Origin: Undaria pinnatifida
Taxonomy: Eukaryota > Sar > Phaeophyceae > Laminariales > Alariaceae
Direction: 5' to 3'
DNA: 64,000 bases
Assembly: GCA_012845835.1 (NCBI GenBank)
Contig: JABAKD010000007.1
Location: forward strand, 9,273,223-9,337,222
Shown here: positions 29,047-38,699 of the stretch, piece after piece
How the letters are laid out: each line of letters opens with the position of its first letter
Position numbering within the stretch: position 1 is the first letter of the stretch
Made by a program: the position numbers and the translations under genes
Notes under the pieces: model-generated
What the model saw: the letters and a program-made list of their open reading frames with translations, nothing else
What the model was told of the DNA's origin: nothing
Database searches by the model: none

Positions 29047-29060
29047 ATTGGCGTCGTCGG
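29047..29060 (+). other. Primer-binding-site-like sequence of the Gypsy element
   Basis: attggcgtcgtcgg directly after ...ataaca. Its TGGCGTCGTCG part is identical to the corresponding position of the TRIM-like element at 35751, and its complement ends in CCA as a tRNA 3' end does. Confidence 0.5.
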
Positions 29061-29075
29061 TAGGATAGCATCACT

Positions 29076-29453
29076 TTGTCAGGCGAGACCCAGCTGTTCG
29101 TGGCTGACTTAGTCCGCAGTAACGGCTCACCAGATCTTGCAGGCCACTGTCTTGTCCAAATGCGGCCCCAGCCGGATCTTACTTTATCCGAAGAACACTT
29201 TGTTGCCCCAGGACGATTGGTCCTTTCAATGGTAGGACCGGCCGACCTTGAGCCCGCTAACGGTCTGAACGTCGCCCACAACCCATTAGTGCGCTCACCC
29301 AAAGACTTTCTCCATCATACGAACATTACCCCCACCCTCTTCCACTCCACGGGCGTGCTTGAGGTTGCGGGCGTTTTGGAATCCTCCCTCACAGCAGCTG
29401 TAGCCACAACCTCGCCCGCGCCTGCCCTGCTCAAGTGTTTGACTTCCGAATAG
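29076..29453 (+). pseudogene. Gypsy gag/leader region
   Basis: 125-codon open frame just after the primer site (AGHCLVQMRPQPDLTLSEEH within it). Position suggests gag or leader coding; no CCHC knuckle is seen, so the identity is inferred from context only. Confidence 0.35.
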
Positions 29454-29459
29454 CTTGCT

Positions 29460-29800
29460 TTGTCCCTGCGCGTCTGGGACCGCCTGCCGACGCATTTGCG
29501 CGACAAAGCCTTCGACTGCTATGTTCCCGAGTGGACCCCTGTGGCCATCGAACAACTGGGCGACGTCCTCTGCGAATTTCCGGCAGTATTTTTCCAAACC
29601 CAAGGCGGATTTAGGTTCCTGCTGCCTGAGCCTTTCGAATTTTTGCTACCAGAGGGCAACGCATCTGTCACCTCCCGGCCCCCCGATGTTTGGCCAAAGA
29701 GAGAGGTGGACAACATTCTCAATCAGTATCTCGCTGCCTTTCTGATCCAACATTCGACTTCGGAGGCATCCCTTTATAGTGCGGTAGGGATTCGCCATTT
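29460..29800 (+). pseudogene. Gypsy pol, start of reverse transcriptase
   Basis: Reads QLGDVLCEFPAVF, then a ...VTSRPPDVWPKREVDNIL box and NQYLAAFLIQHSTSEASLYS. This matches the conserved Gypsy lead-in to RT (VDxxLxxYLAAGLIQHSTSPxASP). It breaks off where the K-K-D/S-G-G motif should be; the catalytic YxDD part of RT is missing, replaced by a family B insertion and deletion. Confidence 0.7.
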
Positions 29801-29924
29801 GGGTTCACTAAGGTTTCTCGACACGTTTCAGACCGGCTGAGCCCCGCACGTGTTGTACTGTTGGTTAGCATGATTATTTGTCCGAGATATCTGCGCATCA
29901 AATCTTTTTGCGACATCAGCGGAC

Positions 29925-30075
29925 AGAAACGATACGAGTCAGGTTGCGCGAAGCAACAAGGCCTTTGAAGTCTTGCTTTGAGTGAAGATGATGATGATAT
30001 TGAGCTAGCTCCTCTTGCCAGGAATTCAGAAAATTCTTAGAATCTGCCGCACACCCCACCGTCGGATGTCTCCTC
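29925..30075 (-). mobile_element. Repeat family B fragment inside the Gypsy element
   Basis: atacgagtcaggttgcgcgaagcaacaaggcc, tgaagtcttgctttgagtgaag, attgagctagctcctcttgcc and aggaattcagaaaattc. The usual hairpin is disrupted by a GAT triplet expansion. Confidence 0.55.
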
Positions 30076-30374
30076 GCCGTATTAGAGCCCTCTGGAGATC
30101 GTCCGGCAAAATACTGGCGGTGTTCGGATCCCTGTCAACTACAAGAGGCTCAGCGACACCAGCAGACCCGGCCAGCTTCCCATGCCGCGTGTGGATCAGG
30201 TCACGTGGCTCTTAGCGCAAATGATAATTTTTCTTCCCTCCTCGATCTCGTGCCGCTGTTCCAGCAGATAGCCGCGCACAACAAGGACACGGTGCCAATC
30301 ACGGCGTTTTGCACCCCAACGGGTCTTTACGAGTGTATGACTAGACGATGTTATCATGTTTAACTTGAACTCCA

Positions 30375-30732
30375 TTGGCTCACTGGAAGACCATTCGTGC
30401 CCTCTTGAAGCAACTACGCAAGACCCATATATCGAGCTCTCTCTCCCTTCAAATCCCGGCTCGGTGCGACGGACGCCGATTTGATGGGTCACTCCATCTC
30501 GCCCACGGGCGTGTGCGCAAGCGCAAGAATGTGTCGAATTTAACTTTCATGCCTATGCCCCACAATCTAAAACAGCTGAGCTCTCTTCTGGGCGGCATTT
30601 CCTACCACCGTCCTGCGATACGTTTTCCATTGGATTCGACCAATCACCGCAATCCTCGAGAGGGTTGTCCACTTTTGTTCCCGTCGACCATCTGGAAACC
30701 ATGGTGCGTGACTTGCTCGCAGAAGTGTCATC
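30375..30732 (+). pseudogene. Gypsy pol, RT connection / thumb region
   Basis: In shifting frames: GHSISPTGV (the LGHxISPxGV box), PMPHNLKQLSSLLGGISYHR (LRSFLGLxxYYR box), IRPITAILE. Several stops. It ends at the left border of a MITE A. Confidence 0.75.
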
Positions 30733-31008
30733 GGACACATACTACGGTAGAGCGCACCACTTTTTTTTTATGGGTTCCCCATTTTGGGAGCTTAAGACAT
30801 GTCCTTCTTAACCCTCAAAATGATTTGAAGTAAAAATAAAACTGCTACCAGATGAAAAAAACATGGCCCCTAGGTACACGACGATAATCCCGATAAACAA
30901 AATGGCCTATTATTATTTTTTTATTTTCCGACGATTTTGGGTTATGGAGCCCCGTCATTCAGAAGCCACATCACACGAAACGTGCTACCTCTATCGTAGC
31001 ACTCGTCG
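30733..31008 (+). mobile_element. MITE family A inserted in Gypsy RNase H
   Basis: gacacatactacggtagagcg left end, cctctatcgtagcactcgtc right end; aagacatgtccttcttaac, cgattttgggttatggagccccgtcattcag interior. Splits the pol frame. Confidence 0.82.
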
Positions 31009-31440
31009 CCGCTCTACCGGTCCTGGTCTTCACCGATTGGAATGCCGTGGAGGACCGATGCCGTGGACGGTTCCGGCCCTTTCTAGGTGTACTGCGATGA
31101 CAGCGTCGATGGTTTGGGTGCCACGCTTGGCCAGGAGCAGGCCGACGGCTCCGTAAGGCCCATCGCCTATGTTGGCTGCGCTACCCTCAACTCGGAAAGG
31201 CATTGGACTCCGCTCGATTTGAAATCAGGCACAATTGTTGTGACGATGAAGCGCCTCCGAGGCTACATTTCGGGCACAGTTTTTCGTGGTTTTTCGATCG
31301 TAAGGCTTTGGAAAAAATCGACACCACAACGCACGGATCCAGCAATGGTTAGATTGTCGCACCGCTATCGATTACTACACACTCGGGTACCGAAAGGGAC
31401 GCGCCAACGGTGATGCCAATTCTGCCTCCCGTCTGCCACA
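31009..31440 (+). pseudogene. Gypsy pol, RNase H
   Basis: YCDDSVDGLGATLGQEQADG, PIAYVGCATLNSERHW and TPLDLKSGTIVV match the Ty3/Gypsy RNase H core (DAS..G.GA.L.Q, AY.SR.L...E.NY...E.E...V). The catalytic first Asp lies in YCDDSVDG, but SR of the usual YxSRxL is GC, and the downstream frame is lost. Confidence 0.78.
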
Positions 31441-32480
31441 GCCTGCAACTAATCACGGCCGCAGAGGTTCTGACCACCCGACCCCTGTAGGCGACGGCGC
31501 CATATACTTCGTCAGGGCATTCGGTGTATATACCCCGATCACATCGTTTCCCGACATTGGCTTGAGTACCTAGTGGCCAAGTCTAGTAAGACGGTTTTGG
31601 GTGGGCTCCCCTTGACCCCCACTGATGTTTGGGATTTTCGTGCACATGTGTCACCTATGTACATGAGGATCGATGACCTTTTTTCTCTTACTTGCCGCTC
31701 GTGTTTCTGATTTTGTCAATGCCGGTGATGACCTCCTCGACCGTGCACAATTGTCGTCTGCCGCCAAGGCTTCTTTTACTCCGGTTCACGCTGTGCCTTC
31801 AGGGGTTACCCCGCTGGCATTGTTGCCACTGCCCCCTACCCCCCTTTGAAGGCTCTCGTGGCACTGCCGAATTCGTGCCGCATCTCTACTCTGACACGCC
31901 GAAGAACAGCCGCTGCTCCCACTCCCCGCATCCCTGATGTTATCGAGTTCGGTTTCGGATCCGTCAGATTCTCTCGGTCGTCTTCTTTTCGGATCGACCC
32001 CCGCTGTGCATTCCGCGCCCTCGATCCCCCTTTGGCCGTCGCCTCGGGCCTGTCTCGGACCTCAACGACTGTTCCGATGGAACCCATGCCGCCTGACCGC
32101 GATTGAGCAGCGTGTTTGAGCACTAGGCCCTTGGGAATCCCGACCCTTTTGGGGTCTCCCTTCGCCCCTATTACCGATTTCGCCGCCCTCGGCGCTGCTG
32201 CCGAATTGCACTTTGGCGATTTCTCTGTGTGTTATTCACATACCCACCGGAGGGGGGAGTAGCTGCCAAAACCTCCGTGCTACGCCTCCATCCTATACAT
32301 TATTTTCGGCTGCCCATTGACCCTGCCCGCCGACGTCTGAGCGCGTTTTTCCTCGTACCAGTGCCCCCTCGTCGCGGAGATTCAGGAGCTTGCTGGCAGA
32401 GGCCACCTCCATACAAAGGATGAGGACATTGTCCTCCTCGTCCGTGGTCCAACTCCGGCCCCCCACTTGCTACGACTGGC
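31441..32480 (+). pseudogene. Gypsy pol, decayed linker region
   Basis: Between RNase H and integrase. Several short frames (for example SDFVNAGDDLLDRAQLSSAA) keep the expected composition, but there are many stops and no intact domain. Confidence 0.4.
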
Positions 32481-33323
32481 GGGACGTATGGCTTGTCGTT
32501 TAACGATGACGAGCCGGTTCACCTTAATAAAGCGCCCTTGGATCGTGCAAGCCTGTCATTTGACTGCGTTTCCTGCCGTTTTGGCACGAACCGTACACTC
32601 CACATGCTAGAACGCTTCTATCGGTGGTTTGAAATGAGTATTAGCATCACCTGGTGGCTGCGCCACTGCCTAAAGTGCCAATCGCGGAAGGCACCACATT
32701 GACAGTTCGTTGGACCGTCATCTTGATCCCACTGTCTCCGAAACCGAGAATCGCGGTCTGCGTGGACTACTCGGGTCGCTGTCGGTCACGCCCCTGGGTA
32801 TAGCACCTAGATGTATCTTTCATTTGACGTTATAGCCGCCGCGCGGACATGTTCAATGTCACGGCCGCTTAATTTGCAGGCCAACATCCTTATCAACCGG
32901 TACTTTCCCTTTTGGGAACGCCCGCGTAGCACCTCCTCGGACAACGGCGTCCAGTTCTGCTCTTAGTTTCACGCGTCGCCTGCAAGCTCCGTGATGTTCG
33001 GCAAAACCGTCACCAGCTCCTATCGCCCGAATGGTGACGGTAGTGTCGAGCGAGTCGTCCCTACATTGACGAACGTGCTGGCTATGGTCGTCGTCAACGA
33101 GCGCCGAGATGATTAGGATGTGCAATTTACCTCACGTGGAGTTCATCTACAGCACTTCAGTCAGCGCCACCACAGGCTAGCCCCCAACAAGGTCCGCATG
33201 AGCAGACTCCCGTGCATCTCACTATTTTTAACTGCTCCAGGGCCACCGGCCATGATAATTGAACCCACGACCGTGTTGCATATTGAGACCTGGCGTCAGA
33301 TCGCCGACAACTCACCAACAAGA
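32481..33323 (+). pseudogene. Gypsy integrase
   Basis: RFGTNRTLHMLERFYRWFEM, then ISITWWLRHCLKCQSRKAPH is the H2C2 zinc domain (H...H...C-x2-C). RIAVCVDYSGRC and later SDNGVQF-like (SSDNGVQFC in another frame) follow as core motifs. HVEFIYSTSVSATTG-like and PNKVRMSRLP follow at 33120-33220. Multiple stops and frameshifts. Confidence 0.75.
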
Positions 33324-33570
33324 GAGTCATTCTACGGTAGGCCGCCCAACATATATTAAACGATAATCGCCGGTTTAGAAGCCGGCTCCCGGCCGTACCT
33401 CTTGAAATACGGTGTCCCTTGCCACCTCGACGTCATTGTTCGAAAATGCTTTGCAAATAAGGAAATGCACGGAGACGTTTTTTAAAGAGAACCCTTCTTT
33501 GTCTCGAGCAGGCATGAAACGTTCGTTACAGAAAATCGCTGTTTTTCGGGGGGCTATCGTAGAATCAGTC
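33324..33570 (-). mobile_element. MITE family C inserted in Gypsy integrase
   Basis: gagtcattctacggtaggccgccc left; gccggtttagaagccggctcccggcc, ccacctcgacgtcattgttcg, cgagcaggcatgaaacgttcg interior; ggggggctatcgtagaatcagtc right. Excluding it rejoins the surrounding integrase sequence. Confidence 0.85.
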
Positions 33571-34171
33571 AAAATTGTTTTTGAAATGCATGCTTTGACT
33601 GTTCGTCGCGTGGAACGCCGACACTCAGCCCTTTCGGAAGCTTCGCGTCAGGTTCTCAACTTTGTTTTGAGTAACTGGGCATGGCTATATAATACGGCTT
33701 CCAGTGCCCGGAGGCCGGTGCTGATGCGACGATGCTCATGGTCGATTTGGCGCTCAATTGATGTGATCGCTGCAAGTTCCTTGCGGTCGTCTCCTATCTC
33801 ATAGAGGTTTACTGACGGTTCCCCCCTCTTGGATAAATTCATCTACTTGGATCTCCCCACGGACATTCCCCGTGCAGACGCCCACCGCCGCGTTTCCGTC
33901 GAGCTCTTCAAACCCTGGACTAATCACCACGACCGCGGGGACATGCCTAAGTATCTTGAGGACGGGTTGGGGCACTGCGTTCTCTCAAGCAAAAAATCTC
34001 CCCGTAGCAAGTCACTCAGGGCGACGTGTCGGCGCCCCTCCAACTGCTAGAGGTGGAAGAGATCGCCTGCCTCCGTCGGTCCGTGGTCGCGGTGGGGCCA
34101 CTGAGGTGGTGTACGAGACTCATTGGACTGGGCTCTCTCGCTCACCATGGGAACAGTAGAAGATGGACCTC
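33571..34171 (+). pseudogene. Gypsy integrase C-terminus with chromodomain
   Basis: FEMHALTVRRVERRHSALSE, NFVLSNWAWLYNTASSARR (the GPxxF/Y-like segment region), LDKFIYLDLPTDIP and HHDRGDMPKYL. Then, in another frame, EVVYETHWTGLSRSPWE, a chromodomain-like Y-x-V-x-W core ending in W-E. Chromodomains direct some Gypsy elements to chromatin marks (family knowledge). Confidence 0.65.
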
Positions 34172-34416
34172 GACGCATGCTACGATAGAGGCACCCCACC
34201 TTTTTTTTTAGATTTCCTCAATCGGGAGCTTAAGACATGTCCCTCCCAAAAAACAAACTTGGACAGAACTAAAACCGCTACCGGACGAAAAATCCCATGA
34301 CCTAGGTACACAACGAGAATCAGGCATGAAAAATGACCTAATTCCGATGATTTTGGGCGATGGATCCCTGTCATTCAGAAACCGATTCAGCCAAATCTTA
34401 TATCGTAGCACGCGTC
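34172..34416 (+). mobile_element. MITE family A inserted after the chromodomain
   Basis: cgacgcatgctacgatagagg and tatcgtagcacgcgtc ends; acatgtccctcccaaaa, ctaggtacacaacgagaatcagg interior. Slightly deleted near the right end. Confidence 0.85.
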
Positions 34417-34915
34417 CCTCCAGCTCTCACGGCAACAAATATCTCCCTGCCGGGCTGGCACTCTGAACGGGCACCGCCAAACCAACCACCAATTTCACCA
34501 GATGCACATTGGTGTTGCACAACGGGAACTTTCCCGCGCTAACGGCGAGCGAGTTTTAATACCTGCCTGCGGCTTCGTTCCGCGTTCTGCCTGGTTACGC
34601 AGCTACAGCACTACGGCGCTTCCGAAAAGGGCCCATGTTAGGTACAAAGCCGCCGACGGCTTGCGTGGCACTACCGACGACGGGGAACGTTTTGCGTGCG
34701 TTTTGGACGACCCGGGACCAATCAAGCTTCCTATCTCTCCGACTCGCTGCACGATTTCGACATGAGGTGTTTAAGGTTGTGGAAGACATTCAAATCCGGA
34801 GCGATAGATCAGTTGCACGCGGGATCCAATGTAACGTAGATGAACCTCGAGGAGCGGTCACGGGTAGTTGTTTCATGCGGGGGGTCTTCCGCTGTTTCTC
34901 CGCTTGGTTTTGACT
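34417..34915 (+). pseudogene. Gypsy pol, C-terminal extension
   Basis: GVAQRELSRANGERVLIPAC, FVPRSAWLRSYSTTALPKRA and LDDPGPIKLPISPTRC continue the same element beyond the MITE; then RSVARGIQCNVDEPRGAV. Similarity ends near 34910 without a recognisable 3' LTR. Confidence 0.5.
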
Positions 34916-35054
34916 CCCCGCAGGGTTACGAACGATGTCCATTCCGCGGGTGATCCTTACACGTAGCGTTTTCTGGTATGTGTTTGAGACCGCTCAAGGT
35001 GTCTGTGGTGAGATTTTCGACCATCTCGCCCTTCACCCCCGGCGTTGATTTGCA

Positions 35055-35455
35055 TTTTTTTTCGTCTAGTCACCTGCGTCCCTCGGATGCAGGCAATCAC
35101 GTTTGCTGTCGTTGCCCCAGGGCTCCCGCATCATTTGTTCTGTCTATCTTGTTTCCATTCCTCGCAATACTCTGTGGAAGGCGTCAGCTCTCGCGTCTGC
35201 CAATTCCGCCATTGCCTCGGTGCTTCCTGTATTCCTTTTCCGGTCTTCGGTTTTCCGTGTTCGGTTTTCTTCTCTGTTATGTTTCCGGAGGCTTCGAACC
35301 CTCACTAGGGTAGACGGTGTGATAATGGATTTTAAAGAGCCTCGTCTTCGAGCCATGTTTTAGGTTGTGGGACCGTCGCTCCCCCGAGCCTTTTGTATAC
35401 ATACCAGCTACCAGGTGCCAATTTTATATATATCCAGTAGGTGTGGTGTATGTCA
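35055..35455. repeat. Direct duplication I, copy 1 (about 400 bp)
   Basis: ctcggatgcaggcaatcacgtttg, catcatttgttctgtc, attcctcgcaatac, gccattgcctcggtgcttcctg, ttatgtttccggaggcttcg, gagccatgttttaggttgtgggacc and ataccagctaccaggtgcc also occur in order at 36515-36900. About 85 percent alike by eye. Confidence 0.8.
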
Positions 35456-35570
35456 TAAGGCTTAGTTTCGGTAAGCTATTTGTTGAGGAAATAAGAGGTA
35501 TTAGTCCGTATGACCAGTTGCAAAAGGGTAACCAATAGCTTACCCAAACTAAGCCCTATAACGCTCTCTC
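35456..35570. repeat. Inverted pair of TRIM LTR fragments
   Basis: ataaggcttagtttcggtaagctatt (35456) faces aatagcttacccaaactaagccctat (35530-35560). The right arm is a reverse-sense LTR that also contains tattagtccgtatgaccagttgcaaaagg. Confidence 0.65.
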
Positions 35571-35665
35571 CCTGGTATACCCAGGAAATGGAACGGCTTG
35601 GATATTGACAAGTTCTGCCCGTATGTCCGGCCGACCTGCTATCCCGCCGGTTCAGGGGAGGAGAG

Positions 35666-36034
35666 TGTTGATAAGGCTTAGTTTGGGTAAGCTATTGGTT
35701 AACTTTTTGTAAGTGGTCAAACGGACTAATGCCCCACAATTACCTTAACAAATGGCGTCGTCGACAGACCATGGATTTTTTGGGTCGTGGGTTCAAATCC
35801 CGCCATCCACAATAAAAAAAGTTTTCAGACTTTCCCCATGTCGAACTTGAAAAATACGCTCTCTGGTATCCCCAGGAAATTTAACCGTTTGAATATTGAC
35901 AGGTCCGCTATCCGGCCGACTCGGTATCCCGCCGTTTCAGGCGGGGAGAGTTTTATAAGGCTTAGTTTGGGTAAGCTATTGGTTAACCTTTTGCAAGTGG
36001 TCAAACGTACTAATGCCCCACAAATACCTTAACA
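35666..36034 (+). mobile_element. TRIM-like miniature LTR element (369 bp)
   Basis: Two direct repeats of 85 and 84 bp (35666-35750 and 35951-36034) share ataaggcttagtttgggtaagctattggttaac and actaatgccccacaa, and end ccttaaca. The left one starts tgttg and ends aaca. The 200 bp between starts with primer-site-like aatggcgtcgtcgacag and ends with purine-rich ggcggggagag, the expected PBS and polypurine tract. A T-arm-like cgtgggttcaaatcccgcc lies at 35786-35804. No coding capacity. The PBS core equals that of the Gypsy element 6.7 kb upstream. Confidence 0.65.
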
Positions 36035-36058
36035 TATATATATATATATATATATATA
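36033..36058. repeat. (TA)n microsatellite
   Basis: 26 bp of TA, sitting between the TRIM-like element and the poly-T of the reverse SINE. Confidence 0.9.
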
Positions 36059-36059
36059 C

Positions 36060-36363
36060 ATTTTTTTTTTTCGCACACTTCTACTTTCCAGCTTGTGGAC
36101 AAGACGTGGTCACAGATGTCGTCCCTTCTTCCCCTCGGTTCTTGCCTTCAATATTTATCGCGCATAGGGTTCAGCGATCCCACTGCTCGTCGATTTTCCA
36201 TCGAGCGATGGTAAGCCACGCCCTCGCGCTTTCCACATGTCACTTTGTGCGCAAGAAAAAATCCCCACGAATTTATACGAGTATGCACTCGGGGGGATTC
36301 GAACTCACGAAGCTGACTTATACCAGGCTCGAGGATAACCTGATACGCTACCGGGGCGACCGA
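36060..36363 (-). mobile_element. SINE family S, full copy with poly-A tail
   Basis: Reverse sense. The tRNA-like head at the right (36290-36363) reads, on minus, ggtcgccccggtagcgtatcagg (A box TAGCGTATCAGG) and gagttcgaatccccccgag (B box). The poly-A tail appears as t-run 36061-36072. Possible target duplication ttaacatata (36029) and ttaacatgta (36365). This is the clearest member. Confidence 0.78.
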
Positions 36364-36364
36364 T

Positions 36365-36500
36365 TTAACATGTATCTCCATCACCCCCCCTCGGGAACTG
36401 ACTGCTATTATTGTAGCTTTCAGTGCTTGTGGCATATAACGCTAACTTCTACCCCCCCCCCGTGCACAGTTCAGTTGTTATCACCGATATATATATGTAT
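36365..36500. repeat. Direct duplication II, copy 1
   Basis: gggaactgactgctattattgtagcttt, tgtggcatataacgctaac, then atatatatgtat; copy 2 is at 36950-37095 (ggcaactgactgctattattttagctcg, tgtggtatataactctaac). Confidence 0.7.
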
Positions 36501-36514
36501 ATGTATATGTATAT

Positions 36515-36900
36515 TTTCGTCCCCCCTCCCCCACCACCCGCCTCTCTCGGACGCAGGCCATCACTTTTGCCGTCATTTCCACAGGGTTTCCGCATTATTT
36601 TCCCTGTTTCCCTTGTTCCCATTCCTCGCAATAACCAATGAAAGGCGATAGCTCTCACGTCTGCCGACCCCGCCATTGCCTTGGTGCTTTCTGCATTCCT
36701 TTTTTCCGTTTTCGGTTCTCCTTTGTCGGTTTTCTTCTCTGGTATGTTTCCGGAGGCTTCGCAGGTGTGAGAAAGGATTTCGAAAAATATCATCTTTGAG
36801 CCGTGTTCTAGGTCGCGGGACCGGCGTTTTCCTCGAGTCTTTCGAACGCATACCAGCTGCCAGATACCTATTTTGTATGCCCATTCAATGAGTGTGGTGT
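36515..36900. repeat. Direct duplication I, copy 2
   Basis: Counterpart of 35055-35455, followed immediately by gtgtggtgtat in both copies. The segment between the copies holds the TRIM-like element and the SINE. Confidence 0.8.
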
Positions 36901-36939
36901 ATCGTTATCACCCGGTATATCGTTACCACCCGCTGTATC

Positions 36940-37095
36940 GTTATCACCCCCCCCCCCCGGCAACTGACTGCTATTATTTTAGCTCGCAGTCTTTGTGGTA
37001 TATAACTCTAACACCTACCACGCCCCCTCCCGCGTTTTTTTCCTTGTATCCACTTCTAGACATAATATGGGACAATATATATATGTATGTCGATG
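36940..37095. repeat. Direct duplication II, copy 2
   Basis: See 36365-36500. Preceded by three short cgttatcacccgg-type units at 36902-36945. Confidence 0.7.
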
Positions 37096-37600
37096 GGAGC
37101 ATATTCGGGTACCCAATAGCTTTTCCAGCATAGGGCGAATCGTATCACCATTGGGGTGTTTATTTCCAGGGAAATGTCTCGTCGGAGGTGTTGTATGACA
37201 TCGACGTTTGTCAGTGTCGTCGCATCGACATCGCTACCGCTTGGGCATAGAAAACAACTCGGTTCTGCATCTATATCAAAATGAAAATTATTTGAGCCAG
37301 CTATTCATCGAACTTTTTTAGCACACACTTGGCGTCGTCAAATTACGTTTTGCCGTCGGTAACTTATGATTATAATGTCGCTGCCTACGGGCCTCAGGTT
37401 CGCCTGCGGTCCTCGCTAGGCTGCGGCGAAGGCTGCCTGTATTCCAATACTAAGCCCCATTAAAACAGTATGTATTGTTCCATGCTCTAATTAAAGGGTT
37501 TTCGACGTTCAAATTCCATGGGTTCTAGTATACCGTACAACACGGAAGAAAGCACGCCCCCCCTAGATAACACCCCCGCCCCCCACATGGGCACACCCGA
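37096..37600. other. Spacer, nothing recognised
   Basis: Unique-looking sequence without a believable frame or known repeat. Confidence 0.45.
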
Positions 37601-37630
37601 TGATATATATATATACATATATATATGTGT
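37601..37630. repeat. (TA)n microsatellite
   Basis: gatatatatatatacatatatatatgtg just upstream of the candidate exon. Confidence 0.85.
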
Positions 37631-37669
37631 CCATTAGCAGTTAGGTGCTCGGAAATCTATTTCTTCCAG

Positions 37670-37915
37670 GTAGCAGCAGCTAAGTTGATGACAGACATGA
37701 TTAGACATGGTTATGCCAAGGAACGTTTGAGGAGCAAACTCCAAAATTTCCGCAAAACATTTTTCAAAAACTCACCGATAAAGCCGACTATTAAAAGAGT
37801 GCATGACCCGGTTGCACGTGAGAAGTATTGGTGGTTGGTCACTGAGGGAGTTTGGAAATGTATCGAAAGGGAAGGTCAAGCACCCGGGCATGATAGACTG
37901 CTGAGTGATGAGTGG
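37670..37915 (+). CDS. Candidate exon of an unidentified gene
   Basis: Exactly 82 codons, phase 0 at both ends, between acceptor tatttcttccag and donor tgg|gtacgt, both good consensus. It reads VAAAKLMTDMIRHGYAKERL, RSKLQNFRKTFFKN, VAREKYWWLVTEGVWKCIER and LLSDEW. Basic, Trp-rich and helical; the spacing of aromatic residues is reminiscent of a Myb/trihelix DNA-binding fold, but that is speculative. No partner exon found nearby, so it may be from a gene or from a transposon. Confidence 0.45.
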
Positions 37916-37945
37916 GTACGTCTTTGTACGTTACATGGTTTTTAA

Positions 37946-38690
37946 GAATGAGCGATTGAATTGCAGAAGTTATACATGATTTATGGGAATTGCCACTTCG
38001 CCTGTCCCTCAAACGTTTATTTTCACGAAGTGTCATAGAGAAATGAACAACCACCGTTTATGGGAATATATAGATATGAGAGTTGTGAAGAGGGGGGGTG
38101 GGGGGAGGGTATTTTCGTGGATAAGTGGAAACGTAGTGGCATAGCCGTAGACATGAGAGCTTGACAGTGTAATGCACCGTGATTCCTGAGTAAACATGGC
38201 AGTTAATCGGAAAAGGTGTGTAGATTACGTATGTTACATTTGGATGTGTGTGGGTTGGGAAGCGGGTATATATGAGTGTGGAAGTGTGTATGGACTGTAC
38301 TGGGTATTTGTGGGTTGAAAATAGGGTATATATAGGCATGGAAGTGTTCAACCTACGTACGTAGGCTACAACGTCTTTATTAAATACGTTACCAAAGGCG
38401 TTACGATACATCTGAGAATGACCAAAACGTTATCAAAAATAATATTGTTATGTATGGGTGATTTTGTCCTCTCTACGACGTCGATTGAGGAATGAAAATT
38501 ATAACCAAGATACTCAGTTATACCAACGCAAAACATACATTCATGACGTACACATCAAACACGCTACCTAGAACCGAAGTATTTCAGGAAATGAACAACG
38601 CCGATAATCATGCCAAAACATGGTATGTCCACGGAAACAACGAACGTTACTGAGTCAAAATCACGCCTGAATGCGAGAGCTAGTGGTCGG
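37946..38690. other. Spacer, nothing recognised
   Basis: Includes short internal repeats (ttgggaagcgggtatatatgagtgtggaagtgt and gttgaaaatagggtatatataggcatggaagtg at 38255-38345) but no gene. Confidence 0.45.
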
Positions 38691-38699
38691 TTTTATTTA

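Larger units (their letters stand above)
28690..34915 (+). mobile_element. Degenerate Ty3/Gypsy element with chromodomain, several insertions
   Basis: Candidate 5' LTR end at 29046 (cccataaca) is followed by primer-site-like attggcgtcgtcgg. Then gag-like sequence, RT, RNase H, integrase and a chromodomain-type C-terminus follow in the canonical Gypsy order (RT-RNH-INT) on the plus strand. Every segment is frameshifted or carries stops. Later insertions are a family B fragment (29925-30075), MITE A (30733-31008), MITE C (33324-33570) and MITE A (34172-34416). No 3' LTR was found. The start of the 5' LTR is not defined. Confidence 0.82.

Noticed and set aside
35740-35811. tRNA gene at the TRIM-like element
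   Set aside because: gtgggttcaaatcccgc forms a T arm, but the required 5' acceptor strand (gtggatg) is absent about 72 nt upstream.
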